10,095 nucleotides of DNA from NCBI GenBank assembly GCA_030622395.1, contig JAUXGF010000053.1:1-10095 (forward strand), given 5' to 3'. Position 1 is the first letter of the stretch. Each line of letters begins with the position of its first letter. The DNA is from Calditrichaceae bacterium. Its GTDB lineage: Bacteria > Calditrichota > Calditrichia > Calditrichales > Calditrichaceae. Positions 1 through 7,178 of the stretch are shown piece after piece. Under the pieces are notes generated by a model. That model did not search any database. It saw nothing but the letters and a program-made list of their open reading frames with translations, and had not been told where the DNA came from. The translations under genes were made by a program, and so were the position numbers.

Positions 1-108
1 ATGGAAATATAGGGGTAAAGCATTATAAAAGTTTAAATTGAATAGTTCGTTTTACATTCAGGATTTATAATAAAGTCCCATAATACAAAGAAAAATTAAC
101 TGCGAAAC

Positions 109-3100
109 TTGAGTAATGTATACAGCGGCGGCTGGTATATGATCCACGAGAATAATGGTTTTGGTATGATAAACAAAGCCGTCTCCAGGGATATGGCTTT
201 TCAATATTTTTATGCTGTCGGCGATAACGGAAATTTTTATTTATCTAACAATTGGGCTTATAGCTGGGAAATGCACAACACTCCCATCGCTTCAAATTTA
301 TTTGCTTTGGATGTATGTGAAAATTACCCTGATACATTTGTTGTCGCCGCAGGGCAGGGAGGAACTGTTTTGCGGTCTATCGACGGAGGAAAAACATGGG
401 TTAACGATATAATAGGCACTGATAATTTTAATGCTGTTTTTTATAATCATCTTTCATCTACATTTTGGATTGGCGGAGATAACGGCTCTATTATTTATTC
501 AATAGATTCCGGAAATTCCTGGGAGGAGGCAACCGCAGGAGACAATACCGCTAATATTGTGGATTTTGTGGCGACAGCGACCGACTTATATCTTATAGCC
601 GTTAAAAATGACAGCTCATTTATAATGCGTAAAACAGGCGCTTCGCAATTCAATGCAGAACAGGGAGACACAATTCCCGGAGTGCAGCTTACTTCCGCTT
701 TTTATTTAGAAAGTATGACGCAGAGCGCTATGTATCTGGCTGGTAATAGTACTGAAACAATGGATGGCGTTGTTTGGAAAAAAGATGAAGTTGAGACGGT
801 CATGCAACCGCCTGTTGATTTTTTTACTGGTATCGAAGGCTTTATTACCGATATTGACGGATATGAAGATATAATGCAAGGATCTTCTGCAATATGGGTT
901 ACAACAGATAATGGACATATTTGGGAATTTTCACAAGAAAAATCAACATGGAAATTAATATATTCCGATATTTATAATAGGAACTTAAGCTCGATTGTTG
1001 TAAATCATGGCGAGAGTTCTGGCTTTGATTGTGGAAGAATTATCGGAATGGATGGATTAGTTCTTAAATATGGATTTGAACTTCTCAATTATTATCCCGA
1101 TAACAATGACCAAATTGATAGTATGGGCATGGAAATCGCACTGAAGTTTTCTGCAATACCGGATTTAAACAGTATTCAAAACGGCGTATTCATACAAAGC
1201 AGCATATCCGGCGGCATTCCGTTTACCGCGAAATATGATGAAATGGATTCCTCGCTGGTTTTTTTGGAAAACAACCGTCCACATGGCGGGGGAACAATAC
1301 CGGGGGAAAAATGGAATATTTCATTATCCGCTGCAATAGCCGAAGCCGGCGATACTGCTCCCGAACCTTTTTGGGGATTCAATTATGATATTGATTTTAT
1401 GCCTCCCAAAAGTCCGGGTTTTAATTTTAATCCGGTTTATTCATCAGTCCCGATTAACAGTCAAACTTCAAATTTTGTAACCGGCTTATTTAACGACGAC
1501 GACGGCTTTGACTTAATTACCTTTTCATTTGATTCGCTTTCGCTGTACTGTTACGGCGTAGATGAGTTTGGTAATTTTAATTCCTATCAGAAAGTTAATT
1601 TGAATTTGAGTCCTTTTATTAAATTTGAACCTGAAATTACTAATCAACTAATTTTATCTGACGTCAATTGTGACAGTAAACCCGATTTAATCCTTTATGA
1701 TAGAGAAAATATCTACTTAATTAAAAACGGATCTATTGATTTTAATTTTAACTTTTTAGAAGATCCCGCCGCTTATTTTGATGGAACAGGGATAAAGCAG
1801 GTTCTCCCTTACAATGCTGACGATAATGGATTGGTTGATCTGTTAATTTTAAATGATAGTCTTTACACCAGGATGAATATAGACGAAGCGTCGTTTGGCG
1901 AATATCCGGTTGGAGAAGAAATCAGCGTACCTTGGGAAAAGATGCAGTGCGGCGATATCGACGCAGACGGCAGGCAGGATTTTGTTTTGTTGGATAACTC
2001 CGGATCATTAATGATTAGAAGAGGAACAGGATATGGGTCGTTTGGTGATGAATTTGTAGTTGGCGGAAGCTATGTCGATGTGAGGTTGGCGGATATTAAT
2101 AATGATAGGATGTTAGAGATTATTGCAAGAGATAGTGTAAAAATAGATATCTGGTCTTTTAATTTTACTCAATGGTCGTTCAATAATTCAACTTGTCCTG
2201 CGCTTACTCAAAACGATGAACAAATAATAAATGATTTTATTATCCATGATTTCGGCGAATATAACTCAGGTTTTGAAAGTTATATGGATATTGCCGTGAT
2301 TACAGCAGACGGACAAGTAAAAATATTTGAGAATGGAACTACTATGCCGGAAGCGCCTATTTTTAGTGAATGCAGCGCCGACCAACAATCAATTAGTTTT
2401 CCACCGGAAGGTTTATTGCAAAATGATTTTAATAAAGACGCGATATTAGACCTGATCGTTTTTAATAAAAATATCGGGCAATTTGAAGCTTTTATTAAAA
2501 AGGCTTTAGACTGGAGGCCTAAATTCTTCCTTCCTGTAACTGTTATGAAGGACAGCGTAGCTTTAACCTGGACGAGCTTCCCTGATGAAATGGGCGAATC
2601 ATTTCAATATTATCGTCTTGTTCGTGATACAGTGCCCGAATTTTCTACAAGTTCTTTTTCGTATGACGTTTATGATAAAATGGATACTGTATTTGTAGAT
2701 CATGGCGTTGAACCGTATCGTTCATATTGGTACGCTGTTCAGGCGGTTTATGGCGAGGATGTTTTCACAAAGTGGTCGGATACTATTCATGTGGATATGT
2801 TTTATGAGCTAAATGGAAATCAACAAGGCGTACTTGATGATACAACACGAATCTATCTTGCAAAAAGCCAGCTTCAGGTTCCCAATGGCGAGTCGCTTGT
2901 AATACAGCCCGGAGTTGAAATAGTTTTTATGCCGGGCACAGGCTTAGATGTATTTGGGAGTTTGGAAGTGCAGGGCGGCGCTATGGAACAAATGGTCAGT
3001 TTTCACGGCTGCCATTATGAAGAACAGAGTTGGAATGGAATTGTGCTTCATGCCTCAGAGGATACCGTTAGATTTCAATGGTTTTCTATCTCGGGCGCCT

Positions 3101-5928
3101 TCAAAGGAATTGAATCCAACTCCCGTCCGCTTTTAATGAAATTCGGCGGTTTCAATTTTAATCAAACAGCTCTTGAATTTCAGGGAGATTCACTTTCTTT
3201 AGAGCATGTAATAATAGATTCAAATTTAGTCGGTCTCTCTATTGGAGACGGCGCTAATGCAAATATTAAAAATGTTAATATCTTACATGGTATGCAAAAT
3301 AGTCTTACTGTGGCGGGAGTATCACAAACAAATGTTCGTAACGCTATTATTTGGGACAATTTGGGTCCGGTACTTAAAACTAATTCAACAGCGCAATTGT
3401 CCGTTAGTTATTCTACTGTAGATAGTCTTCAGGGTATGATTGTTGCGAATGATATAAGTAAGCAGCCTCCTGTTTTTATGCCACCCGATTCCGGTTATTA
3501 CCGCGTTGATTTCTCATCGCCTACGATTGACGCCGGCGATCCTAAGGATGATTATTCGCTTGAACCGATTCCTAACGGCGGCAGGATCAATCAAGGTATA
3601 TTTGGTGGAAGCTGGTTTGCCACGCCTTCTTTTCGACCGGCGTTAGCGGTAAATCATCATCAGCTTTTTGCTCAAGCAAAACCTGGGTTAAGCGACACAA
3701 CACAATTGGTTATTAAGAATGCGGGAGCAGAGGATCTTGCCATTTCTGATATAGAATTTTTGCGGCAAATCCCACAATTTGAACTGTTGTCCCAAACAAT
3801 TTTTACATTAGAGCCTTATGACAGTGTAATAATTAATATTGTATTTAAACCTGATACGAGCATTGAATATAACGATACTCTAATTATATCAAGTAATGAT
3901 CCCAATTATGCTGATGATGGTTTTCTCGTACCTGTTCAAGGAACAGGGCTTTCTTTAAATCTAATAAATTTAATTATAAATCCTTCCCAGGTCGCTGCGC
4001 AGGCAAAACCGGGATTTAGCGATACAACCCAGTTGGATATAAGAAACGCGGGGCTTGAGGATATTGAAATTTCTGATATAAAACTGAGCCGCCAAATTCC
4101 ACAATTCGAGCTGCTGTCTGATACAAGTTATACATTGGAATCAGGCGTCAGCGTAGTAATAAATATTGTTTTTAAACCGAACGAAAGTATTGTCTATCTT
4201 GACACACTGGTTATAACATGCAATGATCTTGAAAAGGTTGAAAAATTTATCGTTCCCGTCCAGGGAACAGGTTTGCCTCCTATCGCTGATGATCATCCTC
4301 CTCAAATTGTTGTTACCGATAAACCGGGATTGATTGTATTTCAAGCGGCGGTGCGTTTTGAATTCCATGCGGACGATACCAGCGGTGTGACGACAGGCGA
4401 TGATGAGAGTTTAATAACGAAGCATTACCGGTTAATAGATATTGGTTCAGGGCAAACAATAGTTAAAGGGGATACTGCTGGTATAAATGAAGTTGTTTTA
4501 TATCCATTAAAAGATGGAAGTTATCATTTTAAACTTTGGGCTTCCGACACAAAAGGAAACGTCTCAGATAGTAGTAAAGCGGATGTAGTTCACTTTTTTA
4601 CTGTCGCCGCTTCCAAACGAAGCGTTAAATCTTATCGTTGGTATATGCTTTCATTTCCGCGTCTTAATACGATAAACTGGCATGATTTTTATTCGGATTC
4701 CGCAGCCATGCTGTTGCGTTGGGATAATAGTAAGAATGAATACATTCCGCTGGATAATAATGAAATACCGGTGGGCGCCGGTTTCTGGATGTTCCCTGTA
4801 GATTCGTTAAGTTTTGATCTAAATGAATACACACAAGCTTCGGATGACGACAGTTTATATACGTCAATTCAGGTTGGATGGAATCAAATTGGAATTCCTG
4901 TCGGATACTCGGTGAATTGGAATGATATGAAATTTATTTCAAATAGTACAGATTATAAGGAAATGTCAATAGAAGACGCTGTTAGTAATTCACTCCTTGA
5001 AAATGCAGTTTATTGGTATCAGCAGACTGCAAATTATTTTGGTTATAACTGGACGAAATTAGATACCAGCCAGGCGATACCATGGCGCGGTTATTGGCTA
5101 AAAGCAAATGAAGAAGGGACTTTAGTTTTTTCTACTAAACCGGCGTTCAGACAAAGCGTCAATTCCAACGTCAATCCTAACAATACAATGAATCTATCAA
5201 AGTCCGGCAATGATTGGCAGATGAATATTTCTCTTAAAAATAAAAATTATGCGGATATGAAAAATATTATAGGAATCAGTAATCAAGCCAGGGGTTCCGT
5301 ATATGAGCCTCCGCACTTCGGAGAGTTCTGCTCGCTTTTTTTCCGTACAGAGAAGGGGCAGGTAACTGAAAAATTTGAGAAGGACTTTGAGGATCATAAA
5401 GACGTCAGGTCATGGGACGTCACAATCGCATCAAGGAATGACGCCTTAGAACATACATTGTCCTGGCAAAATGATCAGCTTAACCCGGAGTGTATTTATG
5501 TATATTTGGTCGATCTGCAAAAGGAAGTGATTATTGATATGAATAATCAGCAGGATTATACATTTAAACCTGAGGGCGGCGAGTACCGCTTCCAGGTATA
5601 TGCGACTATGGACGCTTCGTTTACTCCGGAAATTATCCCATTGGAATATAAATTAAAACAAAATTATCCTAATCCTTTTAATCCGGTAACTACCATTCGT
5701 TTCGGCGTTCCGCAAACGGCTGATGGGAAACGGGTTGTTTTGAAAATATATGATGTTTTAGGACGGGAAGTTGTAAAGCTGATTGATAAAACAATGAAAA
5801 TGGGTTATCATAAAATTGCCTGGAAAGGCAGGAATAACAGCGATAAACCGGCGGCTTCGGGAGTTTACTTTTATCAGCTTATATGCGGGAAAGAAAGACT
5901 GGTAAAAAAAATGGTTTTAATTAGATAG
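109..5928 (+). CDS. Giant multidomain T9SS-sorted surface/secreted protein, apparently lacking a signal peptide
   Basis: Likely exported through the outer membrane by the type IX system and left on the surface or released; no enzymatic site is visible. Modules by residue: BNR/YCF48-like propeller about 30-325 (SIDGGKTW 90-97, SIDSGNSW 131-138, TTDNGHIW 265-272); SbsA-like Ig domain about 325-440; FG-GAP/VCBS-type Asp loops (462-468, 518-526, 569-577, 616-624, 662-670, 773-781); fibronectin III about 809-895; right-handed beta-helix about 910-1170, closing with the usual SPTIDAGDP and NGGRINQG; two ASH/HYDIN-type domains about 1180-1281 and 1288-1388; Ig-like about 1391-1500; a Trp-rich module common in such proteins about 1505-1681; T9SS type A sorting domain 1845-1939 with QNYPNPFNP and a terminal KKMVLIR. 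The reading frame is closed by a stop at 97-99, so the start is TTG 109 or ATG 139/166; none has a convincing Shine-Dalgarno site and none yields a signal peptide. Domain names rest on motif reading, not on a search. Confidence 0.9.
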   Translation: MSNVYSGGWYMIHENNGFGMINKAVSRDMAFQYFYAVGDNGNFYLSNNWAYSWEMHNTPIASNLFALDVCENYPDTFVVAAGQGGTVLRSIDGGKTWVNDIIGTDNFNAVFYNHLSSTFWIGGDNGSIIYSIDSGNSWEEATAGDNTANIVDFVATATDLYLIAVKNDSSFIMRKTGASQFNAEQGDTIPGVQLTSAFYLESMTQSAMYLAGNSTETMDGVVWKKDEVETVMQPPVDFFTGIEGFITDIDGYEDIMQGSSAIWVTTDNGHIWEFSQEKSTWKLIYSDIYNRNLSSIVVNHGESSGFDCGRIIGMDGLVLKYGFELLNYYPDNNDQIDSMGMEIALKFSAIPDLNSIQNGVFIQSSISGGIPFTAKYDEMDSSLVFLENNRPHGGGTIPGEKWNISLSAAIAEAGDTAPEPFWGFNYDIDFMPPKSPGFNFNPVYSSVPINSQTSNFVTGLFNDDDGFDLITFSFDSLSLYCYGVDEFGNFNSYQKVNLNLSPFIKFEPEITNQLILSDVNCDSKPDLILYDRENIYLIKNGSIDFNFNFLEDPAAYFDGTGIKQVLPYNADDNGLVDLLILNDSLYTRMNIDEASFGEYPVGEEISVPWEKMQCGDIDADGRQDFVLLDNSGSLMIRRGTGYGSFGDEFVVGGSYVDVRLADINNDRMLEIIARDSVKIDIWSFNFTQWSFNNSTCPALTQNDEQIINDFIIHDFGEYNSGFESYMDIAVITADGQVKIFENGTTMPEAPIFSECSADQQSISFPPEGLLQNDFNKDAILDLIVFNKNIGQFEAFIKKALDWRPKFFLPVTVMKDSVALTWTSFPDEMGESFQYYRLVRDTVPEFSTSSFSYDVYDKMDTVFVDHGVEPYRSYWYAVQAVYGEDVFTKWSDTIHVDMFYELNGNQQGVLDDTTRIYLAKSQLQVPNGESLVIQPGVEIVFMPGTGLDVFGSLEVQGGAMEQMVSFHGCHYEEQSWNGIVLHASEDTVRFQWFSISGAFKGIESNSRPLLMKFGGFNFNQTALEFQGDSLSLEHVIIDSNLVGLSIGDGANANIKNVNILHGMQNSLTVAGVSQTNVRNAIIWDNLGPVLKTNSTAQLSVSYSTVDSLQGMIVANDISKQPPVFMPPDSGYYRVDFSSPTIDAGDPKDDYSLEPIPNGGRINQGIFGGSWFATPSFRPALAVNHHQLFAQAKPGLSDTTQLVIKNAGAEDLAISDIEFLRQIPQFELLSQTIFTLEPYDSVIINIVFKPDTSIEYNDTLIISSNDPNYADDGFLVPVQGTGLSLNLINLIINPSQVAAQAKPGFSDTTQLDIRNAGLEDIEISDIKLSRQIPQFELLSDTSYTLESGVSVVINIVFKPNESIVYLDTLVITCNDLEKVEKFIVPVQGTGLPPIADDHPPQIVVTDKPGLIVFQAAVRFEFHADDTSGVTTGDDESLITKHYRLIDIGSGQTIVKGDTAGINEVVLYPLKDGSYHFKLWASDTKGNVSDSSKADVVHFFTVAASKRSVKSYRWYMLSFPRLNTINWHDFYSDSAAMLLRWDNSKNEYIPLDNNEIPVGAGFWMFPVDSLSFDLNEYTQASDDDSLYTSIQVGWNQIGIPVGYSVNWNDMKFISNSTDYKEMSIEDAVSNSLLENAVYWYQQTANYFGYNWTKLDTSQAIPWRGYWLKANEEGTLVFSTKPAFRQSVNSNVNPNNTMNLSKSGNDWQMNISLKNKNYADMKNIIGISNQARGSVYEPPHFGEFCSLFFRTEKGQVTEKFEKDFEDHKDVRSWDVTIASRNDALEHTLSWQNDQLNPECIYVYLVDLQKEVIIDMNNQQDYTFKPEGGEYRFQVYATMDASFTPEIIPLEYKLKQNYPNPFNPVTTIRFGVPQTADGKRVVLKIYDVLGREVVKLIDKTMKMGYHKIAWKGRNNSDKPAASGVYFYQLICGKERLVKKMVLIR
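3673..4275 (+). repeat. Tandem intragenic duplication of an ASH-type domain
   Basis: Two units, about 3673-3951 and 4000-4275, lie in frame inside the giant gene with a period of roughly 324-327 bases. Both begin with QAKPG, share DTTQL, RQIPQFELLS, VVINIVFKP or its close variant, and end in VPVQGTGL. The DNA has diverged, mainly at third codon positions, while the protein stays similar. This is what an older duplication under coding constraint looks like, rather than a recent copy. Confidence 0.85.
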
Positions 5929-5939
5929 TATCATAAAGC

Positions 5940-5971
5940 GACCTTCGAGGTTTTCTTAAACCTCGAAGGTC
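5940..5971. terminator. Perfect 14-bp hairpin after the giant gene (palindrome copy 1)
   Basis: Arms 5940-5953 (GACCTTCGAGGTTT) and 5958-5971 pair perfectly around a 4-base loop, starting 11 bases after the stop codon of the giant gene. The following T run is weak (CTTAG), so termination is plausible but not textbook. The sequence family resembles short palindromes scattered in FCB-group genomes. Confidence 0.65.
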
Positions 5972-6037
5972 TTAGCTGTTAAATAATGTCTGAAAGAAAA
6001 AAAGGGCTGTTAGATCTAGACACTAAATCTAATATAC

Positions 6038-6073
6038 AAGACCTTTGAGGTTAAAGAAAACCTCAAAGGTCTT
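6038..6073. terminator. Perfect 15-bp hairpin with T tract (palindrome copy 2), likely bidirectional terminator
   Basis: Arms 6038-6052 and 6059-6073 pair perfectly around a 6-base loop, followed by TTTT on the plus strand (6072-6075). The stem core is GACCTTTGAGG, related to the neighbouring copy GACCTTCGAGG with a compensating change in the other arm. It sits between the convergent giant gene and the DUF6249-like gene and can serve both. Confidence 0.65.
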
Positions 6074-6075
6074 TT

Positions 6076-6096
6076 AGGTTTAAAACCTTAAAGGTC
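6076..6096. repeat. Partial third palindrome unit running into a gene's 3' end
   Basis: The segment 6083-6096 is, on the minus strand, GACCTTTAAGGTTT, the same 14-base unit as copies 1 and 2 with another centre. A short local inverted repeat (AGGTTT 6076-6081, AAACCT 6083-6088) remains upstream. The unit supplies the Asp-Leu-stop ending of the minus-strand membrane protein gene. Confidence 0.5.
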
Positions 6097-6450
6097 ATCG
6101 TTTTTTGAATCATGATTTACTTTGCCGAAAAGACGGTAATAAATTAACAGACCTATTCCCGGAAAGAGGAAAATTAAACCTATAGTTATCTCTTCCTGAA
6201 GATGGCTGTCAACAAAAGCGCCAATTAATATAGCCAGACCAACGCTGATTAAAATAATTCCCCATTTAGCCATTATTAACGGATCGCCCGGTTTCTTTTC
6301 AGTTTGTCCTAAAAGATTTTTAAGATCGTCTCCGGAAACGCCTTGTTCGATAATTTTCATGCGTTCCATATTCCGGGTATGCAGCACATAATAAATGATA
6401 AATCCGGCGGTAATAAAAAAAGTTATTGGAACTAAAATTTCTACAATCAT
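6088..6450 (-). CDS. Small DUF6249-like inner-membrane protein, 120 aa
   Basis: A protein of unknown biochemical role that sits in the inner membrane. Visible parts: an N-terminal membrane segment at residues 4-24, then the juxtamembrane stretch RNMERMKIIEQG (26-37), which resembles the R-x-x-ERM-x-x-IE-x-G signature of DUF6249 proteins, a charged cytoplasmic linker, and two more membrane segments at 61-80 and 88-106 with a polar tail. The chosen start has AAGGAG (6457-6462) six bases upstream; the longer frame to 6507 would run through the promoter region and has no such site. It is divergent from a sigma/anti-sigma pair, and a mirror ECF-type promoter faces it, which suggests membership of the same regulon, perhaps as a modulator of the anti-sigma factor or a target (inference). 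The family name comes from pattern memory and needs a profile search. Confidence 0.85.
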   Translation of the reverse strand: MIVEILVPITFFITAGFIIYYVLHTRNMERMKIIEQGVSGDDLKNLLGQTEKKPGDPLIMAKWGIILISVGLAILIGAFVDSHLQEEITIGLIFLFPGIGLLIYYRLFGKVNHDSKNDDL

Positions 6451-6456
6451 TGCATT

Positions 6457-6462
6457 CTCCTT
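6457..6462 (-). promoter_or_regulatory. Shine-Dalgarno site deciding the start of the DUF6249-like gene
   Basis: AAGGAG on the minus strand, six bases before ATG at 6450-6448. It favours the 120-residue product over the 139-residue reading. Confidence 0.8.
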
Positions 6463-6476
6463 TTGTTTTTGTATAA

Positions 6477-6505
6477 TAAGACAGCCGCAGTAAAAAAAAG
6501 GTTTC
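6477..6505 (-). promoter_or_regulatory. Predicted ECF-type promoter of the DUF6249-like gene
   Basis: On the minus strand, GAAACC (6505-6500) is followed by a 17-base spacer and GTCTTA (6482-6477). GAAAC-like -35 and GTC/TCTRA-like -10 elements at about this spacing are typical of ECF sigma factors such as SigW and RpoE. The start codon lies 26 bases beyond the -10, leaving room for the observed Shine-Dalgarno site. The same motif is mirrored on the other strand. Confidence 0.6.
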
Positions 6506-6529
6506 AAAAGTGAAAATAATTTGAAACCT
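6499..6529. repeat. 10-bp inverted repeat containing both -35 elements
   Basis: AGGTTTCAAA (6499-6508) and TTTGAAACCT (6520-6529) are exact reverse complements separated by 11 bases. Each arm contains one GAAACC -35 candidate, so the symmetry is most simply two back-to-back promoters. A dimeric repressor operator is the alternative. Confidence 0.75.
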
Positions 6530-6551
6530 ATTTAAATGTATAACTGTCTAA
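6523..6551 (+). promoter_or_regulatory. Predicted autoregulatory ECF-type promoter of the sigma/anti-sigma operon
   Basis: GAAACC (6523-6528), a 17-base spacer and GTCTAA (6546-6551). Motif and spacing equal those of the divergent promoter on the minus strand. Only nine bases separate the -10 element from the ATG of the sigma gene, so the transcript would have almost no leader. Autoregulation is the norm for ECF operons. Confidence 0.6.
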
Positions 6552-6560
6552 TTATTTGAG

Positions 6561-7178
6561 ATGAATGAACAAAACTTAATAATACGCCTGAAAAACGGCG
6601 ATCTTTCCGCTTTAGAAGCGTTGATGAAGCTGCATCAAAATTATGTATTCACTGTTGCTTTGCGAATGGTTAAAAAGAAAGAACCCGCCGAAGAAATAAC
6701 ACAAGATGTTTTTATTAAAGTCTATAAAAAAATTAATTCATACAAAGAACGCTCTAAATTTACGACCTGGTTATTTACAATCGTCTACCGTACTTGTTTA
6801 AATTATTTAGATAAAAAACAAATCGTTTATTCTGAAAGCAGTCTAAAAAGCTGTCTGAACGAATCTAAAGTTGACCGGTCGTTAAGCGGTTTGCAACAAA
6901 AAAAAAGCTATTCTCCCAGGGATGAATATTTCGGACAAATTGAAAATATTTCCTCTTTAGAATTTGATTTACAGGAGATTCTCTGGAAGGCAATTGATCA
7001 ATTATCTTATCAACAGGGCGTTATAATTACCCTTTATTATATTCAACAGTTTTCCGTATCAGAAATTTCGGAAATTATGCAGACGCCGTCAAATACAATT
7101 AAAACGCAATTGCATCGCGGAAGAAATAATCTAAAAGAGGTTCTGTTAAAAAAGTATACTTTGGAGGAATTAATATGA
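6561..7178 (+). CDS. ECF-type RNA polymerase sigma factor (RpoE-like), 205 aa
   Basis: Directs RNA polymerase to a small stress- or envelope-type regulon. Sigma region 2 spans about residues 19-87, with EEITQDVFIKVYKKI (44-58) and FTTWLFTIVYRTCLNYL (67-83), the usual core-binding and -10-reading helices. Sigma region 4 spans about 136-195, with the helix-turn-helix VSEISEIMQTPSNTIKTQLHRGR (166-188, given here by ends V166 and R188) that reads the -35 element. The linker between them, about 88-135, is long and polar for the family. ATG 6561 gives a normal ECF N-terminus but has no Shine-Dalgarno site, in contrast to its neighbours. The stop overlaps the next gene by four bases (ATGA), indicating a translationally coupled operon with the anti-sigma factor. 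A matching ECF-type promoter lies just upstream and a mirrored one serves the divergent gene, so these are its predicted targets. Confidence 0.93.
   Translation: MNEQNLIIRLKNGDLSALEALMKLHQNYVFTVALRMVKKKEPAEEITQDVFIKVYKKINSYKERSKFTTWLFTIVYRTCLNYLDKKQIVYSESSLKSCLNESKVDRSLSGLQQKKSYSPRDEYFGQIENISSLEFDLQEILWKAIDQLSYQQGVIITLYYIQQFSVSEISEIMQTPSNTIKTQLHRGRNNLKEVLLKKYTLEELI
7163..7167 (+). promoter_or_regulatory. Shine-Dalgarno site of the anti-sigma gene
   Basis: GGAGG inside the last codons of the sigma gene, seven bases before the anti-sigma ATG at 7175. It supports the overlapping start. Confidence 0.75.

Noticed and set aside
706..5397. Several open frames of 60-75 codons on either strand within the giant gene
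   Set aside because: They are shadows of a continuous 1,939-codon frame with clear domains; none has a ribosome site or family resemblance.
5999..6035. Imperfect TTAGAT/ATCTAA inverted repeat between the two terminator hairpins
   Set aside because: The six-base arms with a long loop in AT-rich DNA are weak and expected by chance.
5940..6096. CRISPR array from the repeated GACCTTYRAGG units
   Set aside because: There are only two full units and a half unit, each palindromic and of different sequence, with no regular spacers and no cas genes.
6451..6507. Extension of the DUF6249-like protein to an upstream ATG at 6507 (139 residues)
   Set aside because: The extra residues are not membrane- or domain-like, the extension overlaps the promoter elements, and the ATG at 6450 has a perfect Shine-Dalgarno site.
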